Source of the DNA: Corynespora cassiicola
Lineage: Eukaryota; Ascomycota; Dothideomycetes; Pleosporales; Corynesporascaceae
Direction of reading: 5' to 3'
Assembly (NCBI GenBank): GCA_022059125.1
Contig: JAEUWY010000008.1
Location: 1,364,001-1,428,000, forward strand
Length of the DNA stretch: 64,000 nt
In this document: positions 32,601 to 45,706 of the stretch, piece by piece
How the letters are laid out: each line of letters starts with the position of its first letter
How positions within the stretch are numbered: the stretch's first letter is position 1
Position numbers and translations under genes: made by a program
The notes under the pieces: generated by a model
Databases searched by the model: none
Seen by the model: the letters and a program-made list of their open reading frames with translations, nothing else
What the model was told of the DNA's origin: nothing

Positions 32601-35600
32601 AACACAATGCTGTCCCAGAACCAAGGGTAAGTCTTGCATGAATGCTGTCGGCGACGATGATGGACATTTACTAGGAGAGAAATTTTTGCCAATTTTCAGC
32701 GGATCTAACTTTATCACTAATGTTACACTGAAACGCAACCGATACTCACCCTAGAACTCGCGTTTCTCGTACGTGTGAAGTCACGTGATTTAATGAAGCT
32801 GCATGCGATCGGATGACGAGGGCTTTCCTATTGCCCGAAGACAATCAAGATCAATGAAGGCATATAGATTAAATTCGCTGGTTTAACTCCCATAGATTCA
32901 TTGGGTGGATAGAGGAGAAGCTTGTCCAAAGGGACTATACCGAGGCGTTGTGGTAAGAGGTAGTTGGTGCCCGAGGAATTGTCTACATATGAATTCAATA
33001 ATTTACGTAAATCTTAGTTTCCGAGTACTCTATCGTGCGTAATAATTGACAGCAGTCTTCGCTTTTTGTATCGTGAGTAATTCGAATGACTACTTGTTCA
33101 CTAATCTACACACTAGACAGTTGTTTTTTCTACCACATGCTCGCTTGAGCTCCTATACTCCCATATCCGCATTCCGACAAAATATAACTCACTCAGACGC
33201 GAAGTATTCTTCAATAAGTTCATTTACGGTCTCTTACGAGTTGTAACTAGTGCATGCGTTGAATTCTGCCCTATAGTGTACGATGCAGCGGAAGGCTCCT
33301 AGTCACCAATTACATTCATGACTATCCTTGCTTGTATACCATGCATTCTGCCCCAATTTTCAGATGTTCTCCAAAACTATGTGGCGGGGCCCGCTTCTCA
33401 TTTCTCCTTCTTTCTCCAAATCTCCGGGTTAATGGATAAGAGGTGGTGAAACAGACAAGGAAAGCGTTACAAGCACCACAGACATCACTTTATGTATGCT
33501 CAACAATATTGCCAGCAACATCATCAACCAAAACGATCATCGATTCCACAATGCCGTGAACTCAAAAATAGCCCCTCAAACCAGACTAAACTATTCATGC
33601 CGCCGATTAGAAGTGTTCGTATACTCGTGCGGCACGCACCGATAAGATCCGCATCCGCACAAGCCGAGTCAATCGGATGTTACCCAAAAATACCCGACAC
33701 CGTTTGCAGCATGCTTGATGCCGAGGGCGATCACATCACTCTGCACCGCACATCACAGCCAAGCCGAATCCAGCAACCGTCCTCTTGTTCCGGCGAAGTG
33801 CATGCTCGGGGAGACGTCTTGTCAGAATGGAATCACGTAAATCTATGCCTCGCCATCACACAGCACGGCCATTGAGGAAAATAAGCGCTGGAGCTGCCCA
33901 CCGCTTCCAAGTCTGCATTCCTGAAGTTTCAAGGAGGCGATTGTCCCCTCGTACGGCCTGCGGGATCGTTGCCCCGGGCTTATGTGTTGAGTGATTGGGG
34001 CCGAGGGTCTGTTCGGCTCCAGGGCCTCTTAAAAGGGCCGAGAGAAGTGCCGAAAGGCTCCCAACGGACACTGCCAAATGATGTATTCTCGGCTTCGTTT
34101 GGGGCTTGATCTAGGCCGGCAATCGGCAATGGCCCATCCCCGCCCCCAGAATTCCTTGTTTTTTGAGCCGGCAGCCATGTGGCTCCGCGTCGTTGTTGAG
34201 TGTTTCAACATGCCAGTCTGGGGAAGCATTCCTTTGTGCTTCACCGATAGGATCGTGGCGATTTGATGTTGAAGGCGCATATTGTATGTATGGGATACAT
34301 GCATCGTCTGATGTACCATGTAACTTTAATTTCTATACAATGCGTACCATAGTCTATGCAGGCTCCCGCGTGTGTAGTTGTGAGAAGTTCATCATTCAGG
34401 ATGTGAGAATGCTAGCATATGATTTGGAGTTGGGGATATCGGCTCTCGGACACGCGGCTGATGCAAGAGGCTCTCAATATGAAGCGCGGACAAATGGCTT
34501 GGCTGCATTGTCTCCAGGATCTTAAGCGTGGGCATATCTGATCCTCTGTGCAACATGGAGATTTTCTTTGGTGGTCTCAGACACACAGAACTTGCGCTAG
34601 TTCCCAGCTGGGGTAGCAGTCCGGGAAAGAAGAAACCCTCTCATTTGAGTGAACCAGGCATATGATAGGTAGAGCTATCAGGCAAAGCCGATTTTCATGT
34701 TAAGCGAGTGACAAAAGTAATAAACATTGCTTGCTCCACGTCGCTTGGCTTGGGTTCAACACATGGCGCGATCGCTTCAAGTCTGCAGTGGCTTGTCTAG
34801 CGTGGCAGGCCAGAAAATAAAATAAAAAGATGAGCAGTCGTCGCGAGCAGCGACCAGGAACTGAGAAATCCTACGATTTGGTTCGCGGAAAGATAAACGG
34901 GCGGGCTACTAAGAAACCATGCATCCTGCTAGTCTCGTCTCATCATGGAGCACGGCTATGCCCGTTTTCCGTTTATCAGGTCGATTTGTGCGCGAATTTC
35001 CATCATGTTTTTGTAGCATTCACTGTGCCCACTGGATACCCTATGCAAATGTCTAAATTATGAATTGATTTGAGCGTTTTGAACACGCTATCAATACCCT
35101 AGGTTGTATGCTCGATGGGTACGTGGTCATTTCCCCAAGGAAAAAAGCAAGGTCATGGAGAGCATGTAGCCATTTTCGAATTCAGACATGGGCTGCAGAT
35201 AGTCAGTGCGGAATGAAACCGCCCATAGAAACCCACCCACCCGAATGCATGGTATCATGCACTCTTCCGCAATTCTAGGCAGGATGTAAAGTTTGATGGC
35301 AATATGCGCATTGTACCAGCGCCAAAAGGCAGATTCGAGCCAGGATGCGGGACAAAGTTGTGGAATGTAACGCAGGTCGAAAAGAAAAGGATCGGAGCAT
35401 GGACTAGGTGGAGTAAGGCCGACTTGGAATAGCAAACGTAGAGTGAGCTCAGGTATAAATCATGGGCCGTTCTCTCGCTTGAAGAATCAGCAGAACGACC
35501 ACTCCTCGGCCTCAGCTTAGATTGCACACTCAGAACTATCGTCGAATTGTATTTTCACTCAATTCCTTCATCACTCTCAAGTACTCCAACAAGAACCATG

Positions 35601-37869
35601 TGTCAGTCCGCGCCCCAGCAAATTGCCGTACCTTGCATGAACGATGCAGAAGGCGTCCAAACGATGCCAGTTGGTTTTCCCTTCTCTACCCTGTTCAATT
35701 TAGGGTTGAGATGAGACTTGGTTGAAATAAGGCTAACACGTGGAGGTTCCTGGCCGTCGTTGCCCTGCTTGTCTCGAGAGGGGCGACACGGTGTGGGTGA
35801 TCCCCGGGAAATGCTGCCCACAATGCGGCACTCCCGTCAATTAGCCGTCCTCTCCGGTGAGCCTGATGGTAGTCTGCTTCGCTTAGGGAGGGCACATACT
35901 GAATTATTCTAGGAAACGACAGACTTTCTTTGGTCTCGCCAGAAATTTTTCGGTATCCGTTGTCATGATCATAGAGTTCCGTTTGATTGACTTGGTTGGA
36001 TTCTGAGCCATGAGAGCCTTGTCTGCATTTCATGGAGTTTTACGGGGTGCTTGAATTAGTGACCCATATCACGTGCAGTTCCTGTATAGGTAGTCGAAAT
36101 GAAAATCGGTCTTGGTACTTCAACGACTTTTTCCTTTGAGAAGCTGCTATGTTTCTGGGCCACACCATCCTAAGACGGTGGCTTTGCAGTGAGATGGGCT
36201 CGTCCCTTCGTTGATATGAGTTTGAGATTGATTGGCCAGCGAAAGAGGTGTATTGGACGGGGAGATACCAAAAGGGCAGCCGATCGGACTCGGGCCGCGA
36301 TCCAGCATCGAGTAGGCGATTGACAAACGAGGGAACCGGGCCATCCGCTGCCGACACGGGTTACTGTGTTCGAGTGAGGTTGAGTAAGTGTCAGAGGAGC
36401 AGTTCGACTGGATATGGAAGGTCCGGCGTGCCAAGCCATGAACCACCATGTTCTCTGCCCCAAAGGGGGAACGCAGCTTGAATACGGAACTATATTCCAA
36501 CGATGCTAAGTACCTCGGATGGTTTAACGAGGTGCGCCATTTCTGGTCACCTTTTGCCGACTTTCTACGACGTTCAACAGTCGATGCCTCAATTACGCAA
36601 GAGAAATGAGGGAAGAAGATGAAGCGGAGCGTCTTCATGCTGCTGCTCAAATGAAGCAGGACATGGAATGGACAGCGACAGAAGATTCGGCATCGGAAAG
36701 CCCTGGCAGACTTCCCCTTTTCTACGGCCAGGCCTTCCCGGCAGATCACCATGGACCCCACAAGCCTATATTTCCGCCCAATGCCACCCAACGATGCAAA
36801 CCGCGACTCAGCTTCGCACGGCATCAGAGGACTGGTGCCAATGGACAGCAGTGGGGCGGCTCTGGACCGCCATGATCCGTCCAAAGCCACAAACGGCCAG
36901 TTTACAAGTCCGCTGTGCGTGAGGGCCCAACCCCGAGCGACATCCCTTTGGCTGTGTAGGTTCTCGCGCCTCATGCAATCTGCCATGCATAACTTCTGTT
37001 TCAAGCGCGCGCAACCAACGCCCTTGAACATGTTCGCATGCCATCTCTATTTGAAACCCTTCGCTGGGTTTCAGGGTGGATGCTGCGCCACTTGCCAATT
37101 TTGGCCGCCGATTGTCGACAGACTATCGTGTCTCGTCAGCTGTGCCGCCGCCGGACAGGGCAATGGGAAGCGTGCGGTTGTGGAAATTGGTGAAAGGGTC
37201 TATTGGGAACGACGGGGCACACGTCGCCATTTGACGCCATCGGCAAGGCTGTTGCCATGGTTTCCCGTCCCCGCTGCGTGGAGGAGAACAGGGTTGAGAC
37301 GGCGTCAGGCTGTCAAAGCGAATTCGTCTGATGTTTCCGGGCCCAAAACGGGTCTAATGGATGAGTCAGCCGCGACGTATGGAAGCAGCCTCTCTGATTG
37401 GCTGCCACGCCGTCGACGCATTCACCTCACCATCTGGCGCTGGAGCTACAGACTGTGTGAGAGGTGAAAGCGGAAACGTTTGATATTTTTGGCAGAGAGA
37501 CTGCTCCAGCAGCCGCTGTCCCTTCTCTCCTTCATGAAAGACCGTTGGACGGGCGCAGCCACTGGCATTGCAGCACTCAACAAGCATCGCAAACAGCATC
37601 GCGGCGGCCATCAACGCGCATCACCAACGGAGCGAGCGCAGGAAAAGCAACCCCAGGCGCCCAAGTATATTATCTCTGCGCGACTGCCGGTCGCCCATTG
37701 TCTCCAGCGAGACTCGGCAAGCCAGAGTCCCAAAGTAAGTTGTCCCCTTTTTGCCCAAAAGCCGCCCAGTTCCCCATTCCCCCATGGCGATGCGCCCATC
37801 GGTTGCCAGTCTTCACGCTGGGACTAGACCAACACCGCACCCAACGCCAGCTTACATGATGCAGGCCAG
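29681..37869. other. Gene-poor interval of about 8 kb
   Basis: No frame here shows family likeness or convincing splice structure. 31.6-33.3 kb is AT-rich; 36.0-37.8 kb is GC-richer and carries long frames on both strands (36147-37031 minus, 36751-37467 plus) that overlap each other and read like low-complexity shadow sequence. A G/T-rich plus strand occurs at 30.6-31.0 kb. A stem of CCAGGTAGC against GCTA-CGAT-CCTGG sits at 32056-32084. The last kilobase should hold the promoter and leader of the She3-like gene. It may contain non-coding transcripts or decayed repeats. Confidence 0.4.
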
Positions 37870-39186
37870 ATGGCCAAAAGCAGCCTCCGCAATAGCCCAA
37901 AACGGCGGCTCACGCTGCGAGCGCTATCGCTGTCACCCCTGCAACCAGCGCCGCGGCGACAGGAGCTCAGGCCGCCGCTATCCAAGACAGGTAAGCCCCC
38001 CAAAAATACAGTCTGACATCCATGTCCCTGCCGACGGCGGGCCCTGCACCCCAAAACAAAACCCGCGCATCATCTGGCCCTTTTTATCCGAGCTCACATA
38101 ACTACACCGCACATTCCAACGTCACCGTCGTCTTTGCTGCCTGTACCTGTCTGAGCATTCGATGCTAACGGCCCTCGAAATCTCGCAGCTCCCTCCCTCC
38201 CTCGATTCGCATTCCAGCCTCAGGACGATGACATGAATGGTTCGACCCGGAACCACGAAGAAGCTATCAACTCGGTGCATTCTGCTCCTCCGCGACCGTT
38301 TGACACGGCTACCATGCCCGTGCATACCTCGACTCGTAACGTATCCGGTCCGCTCGCCATCGACACACCTATGATGTCCCCCGATCAGTCCACTTCGCCC
38401 TGGGGTCGTTCCAGCGCTCAGGCTACGCCCAATTCCAAGACGGGCCAGTACATAGACAAGATCACGTCCGAGAATGATCGGCTCCGTCGTGAACTCCGAG
38501 CGGAGAAGCTCGCCCGCGAGGAGGAAGCGAAACGCTTGTCAGCTGCTCGATCCAAGGCTGAGGACTCGAGAGCAGAGTACCAGCACCTCCAGTTGCTGGC
38601 AGACACCAATGCACGGGCATTGGAGAGAAAGGACAGGAAGATGAAGGAGATGGAGGCATCCCTAGAGCTGGAGGCAAAGCGGCGGAAAATGGCTGAGCAG
38701 AGGGCTGAAGAAGCCCTGAAGCTCCTCGGAGACGCACGGTCAGCAAACCAACGCGAGCTGGCCTCTGCATACGAACTAAAGATTCACGCCGAATCCAACG
38801 CGGACGCGGCACGAGACGGATTCAAGCGCATCGTCGAAAGCTACGAGAGGAAGCTCAAGGTCATCAACGAACAGCTAAACGAGCTTCGGAAGCAGCGGAT
38901 CGAAGACGCAGACAAGATCAAGCGGCAGGCCATCATTAGCGATCAACTCCAACACGAGTTAACCCGGACACAGCGAACCGAGAGCAAGATGGTAGACATG
39001 ATGGGCACATACAAGCGCGAGCACCGCAAGGAGATGGACGGCCTTCTCAAGGAGGCACAGCAGATGCGCATCACGCTGCCGGAGAGGGAGAAAGAGGCGA
39101 CAGCCCTTGTCGAAAACATAAAAGATACCCGGGACAAGATGAAGTGGGTCATGACCCAAAAGCAACGTCAAGATGCCGGCAACTGA
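37870..39186 (+). CDS. She3-like coiled-coil protein
   Basis: Exons 37870-37990 and 38189-39186 give 372 aa. The 198-nt intron (GTAAGC...GCTAACGG...CGCAG, phase 1) joins a basic start, MAKSSLRNSPKRRLTLRALS, to a serine/proline-rich linker. From about residue 120 the product is almost entirely coiled coil, opening with TGQYIDKITSENDRLRRELR, which matches the filamentous-fungal proteins named after yeast She3, the mRNA-transport adaptor. In moulds the function is unproven; cytoskeletal or RNA-transport adaptor is inference. A simpler model would start at the ATG at 38233 and lose 69 residues; the longer one is preferred because donor, branch, acceptor and phase all fit. Confidence 0.75.
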
Positions 39187-40951
39187 CGCGCCCTGTTGCG
39201 GGCACTCTTAACGACTCTAATGACACCTCTTTTTCGGGTAGACACGAAACCTGTACAATATAGTCAATCCGACTCGGCGTTTGGGATCAAGGGCATGGAG
39301 GGCGAATATGGCGCTACTGGGCGACATTGCGCAATAAATCTGAGTCGCATGGTGGGATGGTATTTTTGTCTTATCTTGGGCGAGTTGAATCTGACATGGG
39401 CAGCTAAACAACTAGTCGTTCTATACTCCTCGCTGTTTATATTTTCTCTACCATCATCTGCGGAACAGCGTTCTTGTGCGAGGTGTTGATTTGTTCTTTC
39501 CGCTGCTGTTTCGTAATGGATGCACTAGATCGCAGCTGCCTTGATTTCCGCACAATGGGACCAGGTGGTGCACTGTGACGCATACGAGATGTGGAAAACT
39601 CGCCGCAATCTCGTTAGTCGACATACACCTCAGATTAAAATTACAAAACCTATGCGCAGCAGGCATGCTTTGGAAAAACATTACTGCATTCTTCAACAAT
39701 TGGCTTAGTGCAGCTTAGTACCCCTCCAATTACCTGTGTCTAATCTTGCTGTCTAGTGAGCTGTCAGAGTCACAGCTATCTTACTAGGTACACATAGATG
39801 GTGCACTTTTGCCCATGGATTAATATTACTATTATATTCAGCAAACACATGGCACGTATTAAATTCGCTCTGAGTTCACAACAGATTTCCAAACGAACGT
39901 CTCGCAAGCGGCACAGCCGCATTCATGAGTCACCCGGTACAGATCTTGAGCAGCCTATCTCACGAGCTTCCTAGTTTGCACAGAAGGGCTGAGCGATGAC
40001 TCCACCGGCACCTTTTCGAAGCGGCAGCTATAGCCGGAGGTAACTCCGCCTACACATGCTACATTCGCCTTATTCGCATTTTTCCAGATGCGTCATGGCT
40101 CTTTGAACAGAAAGTCACTAATCGCAGTATCGCTCCTTTCCCGTCGCGCCAATCGCCAGTCGACCCCCTTCAGCAAAAGTCTTGGCGAGTTGGCCATGCC
40201 GCCCTTTTTGTTGGTTCATGCTGGCCATGTGAGTACCCAAACAAGCTTGCTTGCGAATGCCAAATTAATTGCTAAGCAGGATCAAGCTCCAGAGACGCCA
40301 AGAATTGCTGGCAGACCGTTCATCAGACGCGCATACCACTGCCTTGCCCTTATGCGGAAAGACGATGCCTGTCGACATGGGAAACACACCATGGCTCATG
40401 CAGGTATGAGCAATAAGAAAATAGCCTTACTATGACTATTATCGGTAGTGTATGAGCCATTCAAAGGAGGGGGGGGGGAGGCAGACGTATTGCGTGGACT
40501 TAAAAGATGCCTAGCGCAAGGCAATATTGACGCCTCATCACTACGATAGCTTACGGAACCCCCATTCCTTCAGGAAAATCAATCACTCCTTCATAGAGGA
40601 ATCCGGTATAGCAACTTACGCATGCCTCGTCGTCAACCACCTCACCTAAGCACAAACGCATACGCAAGTCTTTAGGTGCCTTCCAAGATTGGGATCTTCC
40701 TGCAGAAGACCGCATTGATTGCTGCGTACCCAGACCCCGGGAAACAGTTCGAGGGAACATAATCCGAGGCTATAAAGCCTTACTCTGGAACTCGAGAAGA
40801 CGTTACCCAGAGCATCATTCCTACTCTATCTATACTCAGGAGCAATTCAACCTTTACCCGCTAGTTCCGCACCGATTCTCCTACAAAACAGCAACAATCC
40901 CACCATTCTACCAAATCTTACACCACACACCACACACAAACTACAGCAAAT
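39187..40951. other. Intergenic
   Basis: No gene recognised. A run of ten G lies at 40469-40478. From about 40800 the plus strand is CA-rich and likely the leader of the next gene (CACACACCACACACAAAC before the ATG). Confidence 0.4.
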
Positions 40952-41358
40952 ATGCCAGGAGAGTTCGTAGCCTCCCCCCGCCACCCCATCACCAGCGACC
41001 CACCAACCACCCTCAACAGCAGCACCCCTCGATCCTCCCCCTCTCTCACCACCACCACTGAATCAGCCTTGGAAGACACCTCAAGGTAAGTAATCTGCCT
41101 CTCCCCGCCCTCCCCTGCTAACCCACTCCAAGCTCCCAAGCCCCCTCAAAACGCAGCAGCATGCGCGCCACCCTCTCAAAAGCCGTCCATGCCCTCACCC
41201 CCTCACGAAAAGATAAGGAAGCCCTCCCTGGATCAGAAGAGGAATTCGATAAGCAGAAAAAGGAGGAGGTCGAGGCACAGCGGCGGAGGGATGAGTATGC
41301 AAGCTATGGGCTGGGGGCGAAGGGATTGGGGAAGGGGGGTGTGCAGCCTAGTGGGTAG
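40952..41358 (+). CDS. Unknown 111-aa fungal protein
   Basis: Exons 40952-41085 and 41157-41358, with a 71-nt phase-2 intron (GTAAGT...GCTAAC...CGCAG). The first exon encodes a Ser/Thr/Pro-rich disordered segment. The second encodes a charged helix (SRKDKEALPGSEEEFDKQ...) and a glycine-rich end (YGLGAKGLGKGGVQPSG). The translation start follows an A/C-rich leader that looks transcribed. There is no signal peptide or membrane segment. The glycine-rich tail is reminiscent of small stress- or conidiation-associated fungal proteins, but I cannot name a family. Confidence 0.7.
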
Positions 41359-42096
41359 AGATGCGTGTGCTCAGATGAGGGGTTAGGTATTAATTCAGTG
41401 GGTTTGTTGCTTTGGGGTGGGTGGGTGGGTGGCGTTGAGGCTATAGGGGCCTCCGCTTGGGGAGTTGAGTGTCGGGTTTGCGGACTCCTGTTTCGGATGA
41501 GATGGGGTGGTGATGTTGATTCGATTTGGAGAATGAGTATTTGGAAATTTCAATACATGTCTTCCTGCTTGTACTTTGTTCTTAGCATGGAAGGGATACG
41601 TTTGGGTGTATACAACTCTGACCCGGTATTGGTTCCAACTGCCTACCAACGACGCGCTGTACCAAAACAAGTTTTCCATGTGGTTCAAAGATACAAGACC
41701 CACGAGATTCGCTTCTGTTAATCCCTGTGGTACTTGCATCCGTCGTGGGTCGAGATATTTCCAAACACCGCCTTTTTGTTATGGGCGGCCGCCAGTTTTG
41801 CTAGAGAGACAGGGGTCAAAGGGCGGAGCAGGGGTGTATCTGTCGGAAAGATGTGATGCAGGAACAACTATCCTTAAAGCGGGGTTCCCCAACGCCTGTC
41901 AACTCATTCTGCAAGTTTTCGAGTGTAGAATACAAAATGATTGGTCGATTGATCCCTAGGTTTTGGGTTGTCGGGCCATGCATCCTGAGGGTTGGGCACT
42001 TTGCGATATCACAAGATGAGCGGTGGCGACATAGGAAACGGATATCATTCCTCTTTGGATATGTACAGATACATGTATGCTCTTTGTATGGCGCCT
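41359..42096. other. Intergenic between convergent genes
   Basis: Probable 3' sequences of the unknown 111-aa gene and the complex I subunit gene. Nothing else recognised. Confidence 0.35.
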
Positions 42097-42892
42097 CTAA
42101 CCCTCCTTGCTCTTGGTGAAATCAAAGGGTTCATATGGCTGCTCGGCCTTGATGGTACCGTTCCTCAAAGCCTCGAGCTTGCGCTCGTTATCCTCATACG
42201 CCTCCTGCTTGAACTTGGCAATAACCTTCTCCATCTGGTTGACACTGCCGGCGGGGACATTGTATGGCGATCCAACGTTCATGATCCTGATTTGTGGTTA
42301 GCTATCAGTCGCATTCCAACCCCGCTTAACGGTATTCCCAAAATTGCTCGTATATGCCGGTTCTTGTGCAAATCCTCCTCTTATTGTCTGACGGCATCCA
42401 ATAATGTGAAGACATACTCAGGGAACTTCATCGGCACATGCTCCTGTGGCTTGCTGTTCATGAACAAGACGCGGTCGTCACCGGCCTGCTCCATCATGCG
42501 GACGTGAAGATCGTTCTTATCGGCCAGCTTCTGCTGCGACTCCGTGTACTTGTCGATTATGCGGTTGAAGAATGGTCGCTTGTCCTGGTCGTCGGCTCGC
42601 GAAATAGCATAGAGCGCCCAGCCCGCCGGGAACGCGCCTAGGGTGAGCCAGAAGCCTGTCTATATGGCCAATTAAGTCAGCATGGCATTCCTCTCCATTG
42701 TTCTCGCAGTCGGAGGTCTCGGGGATGCGCCAATGGGGGGTCGGAGGGGGAACGTACGCCCATGGATTCGTTCACGGGGCCATGGCTGTGGCCATGGGCG
42801 TGCTCGTCGTGTGCCCATCGTCGCGGCTGGCGCGGGAGGGTAACTCGGGCTTTCCGTGCAGCAGTCGCTGCTGTCCTACGAAGCGGCTGCAT
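42097..42892 (-). CDS. nuo17.8: NADH:ubiquinone oxidoreductase 17.8-kDa subunit (complex I)
   Basis: Exons 42892-42758, 42659-42418 and 42286-42097 give 188 aa. The first exon is a mitochondrial presequence (MQPLRRTAATAARKAR...) followed by a His-rich stretch (HDEHAHGHSHGP). A membrane segment follows at the first junction (TGFWLTLGAFPAGWALYAIS). The matrix or intermembrane tail contains NRIIDKYTESQQKLADKNDL, QEHVPMKFPEIMNVGSPYNV and EAYEDNERKLEALRNG, all hallmarks of this fungal accessory subunit. Introns of 98 and 131 nt are both needed for the conserved FPE-I-NxGSPYNVPAG join. Location is the mitochondrial inner membrane, in complex I. Confidence 0.88.
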
Positions 42893-43460
42893 GGTATGGG
42901 GTGTCGATGTTGCTGTAGTCCTCGAAGCTTGCGATGATGAGCTTCGACAAGGCCGTATGACGCTAGTCCTAATAGCGACTAGTAGTCTTGGCACACATTG
43001 TCATCACTCACAACACTACTGGCTGCGCCGTACATGCTGTGTATACTGCCCAACTTGGCTGTCGAACTCCTGAGAAAAGTATCAGTAGAAACTGTATGAT
43101 TCATAGTCTCTGATAACTCAAAAACGACACGTGATTTCGTGTTTTGCGTGCAGTTATGTTGAACCTCGGTATCTTTCCATCATCGCTCACCCCGAACCCC
43201 ACACTTCCTAGTTGTGACGACGACCGGAGAAGCCAAGTCATCTGTGCTCAATTGCTCCGACGCTACATAAAACATACGCCCTCCCCGGATCTGTTAGATC
43301 TCGATTGATTCCACATTGATCCCACGTCTCCATCTTGTTCAGCGGCGTCTTTTTCCATTGGAAGAGCGGGGAACGGGCCGAAAGGAGCTCCGATACTCAT
43401 ATCCATCTTCCCCAGTCTTGTTACTGCGTCTATTCCATTATCAGTGATTATCAAACAACA
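42893..43460. promoter_or_regulatory. Divergent promoter complex I subunit / enone reductase
   Basis: 568 bp between start codons. No strong TATA element. The A/C-rich TCAAACAACA just before the reductase ATG is a good leader context. Confidence 0.4.
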
Positions 43461-44702
43461 ATGCCTACCTTCACATCCGTCACTCTTGCCGAAAGGCCCA
43501 AGGATCGCATTATCCCGGGCCAAACGTTCACCACCAAGCAGCAGCCTGTGCCAGACGCTTCCAGTTTGAAGGATGGCGAGGTTCTCTTCCAGACCCTCTA
43601 TCTTTCCCTCGACCCTGCCATGCGCGGTTGGCTCAACAACACTCGATCATATGTGCCGCCAGTTGGCATTGGCGAGGTGATGCGTGGTGTCGGCATTGGA
43701 ATCGTCAAGGCCTCGAAATCTCAGAAGTTTCCAGTCGGAAGTTTTGCGAGTGGCATGTGCGGCTGGGCTGAATACGCAGTGTTTAAAGAAAAGCACCTCG
43801 AATCTTTGGATCTACCCCAGGGAGCCGTACCCACTGACGCATTGAGCGTTCTTGGTATGACCGGTTTGACCGCGTACTTTGGAATTCTTGACGTTGGAAA
43901 GGTAAAGAAGGGCGACTTTGTGGTCGTCTCGGGCGCGGCTGGCGCCACGGGAAGTGTAGTCGGCCAGATCGCAAAGATCAAAGGTGCTACAGTTCTAGGC
44001 CTGGCTGGTGGAGACGACAAGGTGAAGTGGTTGAAGGAAGAGCTGGGCTTTGATGATGCCTTGAACTACAAGGACCCCGACTTTGCGAAGAAGTTCCGTG
44101 CGGCAACAAAGGTATGCTGCTCCCTTATAGTAAACACTAGTCTGCTAACAGTACTCTCAGGGTCTGATTGATGTTTACTTCGATAATGGTATGTGCAGAC
44201 TGATATTTCTTCGAGTCAAAATACTGACCTTCGTAGTTGGTGGCGAGATCCTTGATCTGGCACTTGGAAGAGCGAAGCCACATGCACGCTTTGTCATGTG
44301 TGGAGCGATCAGCCAGTACAACAAGGCCAAGGCTGATGGTCCCAAGGTAAAGTACTTTCACTGCCCGGTCTCCGTGAGCCAAATTGACTTGACTTGACAG
44401 AACTATCTAATGATCATCTCGATGAGGATCCGCATGCAAGGATTCATCGTCATGGACTACGCAGACCAATACTCAGAAGCCAGGAAGGAACTAGCTCAGT
44501 GGCTATCTGAAGGAAAGTTGAAGCGAAAGGAGACCATTATAAAGGGTGGCCTATCACAAGCAGAGCAGGCTCTTGTCGATTTGTACAATGGAAAGAACAC
44601 TGGTTCGTATTATACCTAACGCTCGTGATCAAGAACTGACTTCTTAAAGGAAAAATGTTGGTGGAGGTGGCCAAGCCTGATGATGTGAAGGCCAAATTGT
44701 AA
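43461..44702 (+). CDS. NADP-dependent enal/enone double-bond reductase (MDR superfamily)
   Basis: Exons 43461-44111, 44161-44188, 44237-44346, 44401-44602 and 44650-44702 give 347 aa; one exon is only 28 nt. The N-terminal GroES-like domain shows LSLDPAMRGWLNNTRSY, the family signature of leukotriene-B4 dehydrogenase/alkenal reductases. The Rossmann domain has VVSGAAGATGSVVGQIAK, then GLIDVYFDNVGGEILD and GAISQYN, with M-x-G-F-I-V-x-D near the end. These medium-chain enzymes lack zinc and reduce the double bond of alpha,beta-unsaturated aldehydes or ketones using NADPH, often in detoxification. Cytosolic, no targeting sequence. Its neighbour downstream is an OYE-like reductase that acts on similar substrates. 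Confidence 0.92.
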
Positions 44703-45594
44703 GATTCGTAAGCAGGAGGTGAAGGACATGTATCATCAGTTAGAGTCAATCTTCTAAGCACATGTTGGCAGTATGGGCTTATCTTCTTTTTTTTGCCCGC
44801 ATTTTGCATGTGCAGTTTAAGCGCCGCAGACCCACAGATGCAAATGTAAAAGAGATTCCGGTGCGGATATATATCGGACCTAATGCAACACATCTGACTC
44901 GCTCCAATGATCACTCTCGCATTTATATAATCAATACAACTTCCCTTTCCTGATCAATAGTAGGCATGCCAATAAAAACTCATGCTTGTGCTTTGTGTCT
45001 TGTAGATAGTCATATAGACACTGTCATATTTAGCTAGTTCCAGTCCTTAATCAGGCACTAGATACTCGAAATTGTTAGTTCCTCGGTTAGAAAGCTGATT
45101 AACTACAGCTTTTAGGGTAGCTGACAATATGTTTCTAGCAGATCAGCTCTCACGGTTCAGTGATATTTACGAGGTTGTCGCAATGGTCTTTTAACGCAAA
45201 AAGCTTGGCGCAGGAATATCAGTTTTAAATCTACTATTATGCTGTTCGTTTCAAATCATTTTTAAAGGGAACAGATTATACTTTCTTTCGGATTAGTTAA
45301 TCTTGGCCTTTTCTATGTCCCTAGAAGGAATATGAGTGAATTCAATTGGAAGGAGATGCTGACAAATGGAACAATTATGCCCCACCAACGCTGGGGACAA
45401 GCATTTCTGACTTTCTGACATTCATGAACTAACCTCCGGGTTTTGTCCGGCAGTTGCCACCTCTCATGATGTTAATGGGCCAATCCCCAATGATCGGCCA
45501 GGAATCTCCCCGGTGTGGACCCCACGGTGGCTCGGGTGGGTACCTTACACCCGCATCAGTCGCACATCCGATTCTTTGCGCTTAATCGCCACAG
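44703..45594. other. AT-rich intergenic and OYE-like promoter
   Basis: No gene recognised. The last 200 bases, with several CCAAT-like and GC-rich words, lead into the TATA box of the OYE-like gene. Confidence 0.4.
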
Positions 45595-45602
45595 TATATA
45601 AG
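45595..45602 (+). promoter_or_regulatory. TATA box of the OYE-like gene
   Basis: TATATAAG lies about 105 bp before the chosen start codon and is the clearest TATA element in the window. It suggests an inducible rather than housekeeping promoter. Confidence 0.6.
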
Positions 45603-45706
45603 TTCGCAAATCAGTCCAATTGTTGAGCCCATCTCCTAATACAACATACGCTCTATTATTGCTTTGCCTTCAGAACTTAGAGCACTGTCGAACAGAAAAG
45701 ATCACA

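Noticed and set aside
36147..37467. Long overlapping frames on both strands (294 and 238 codons)
   Set aside because: No domain, no signal, no splice pattern, and they overlap in antisense; likely chance open frames in GC-rich DNA.
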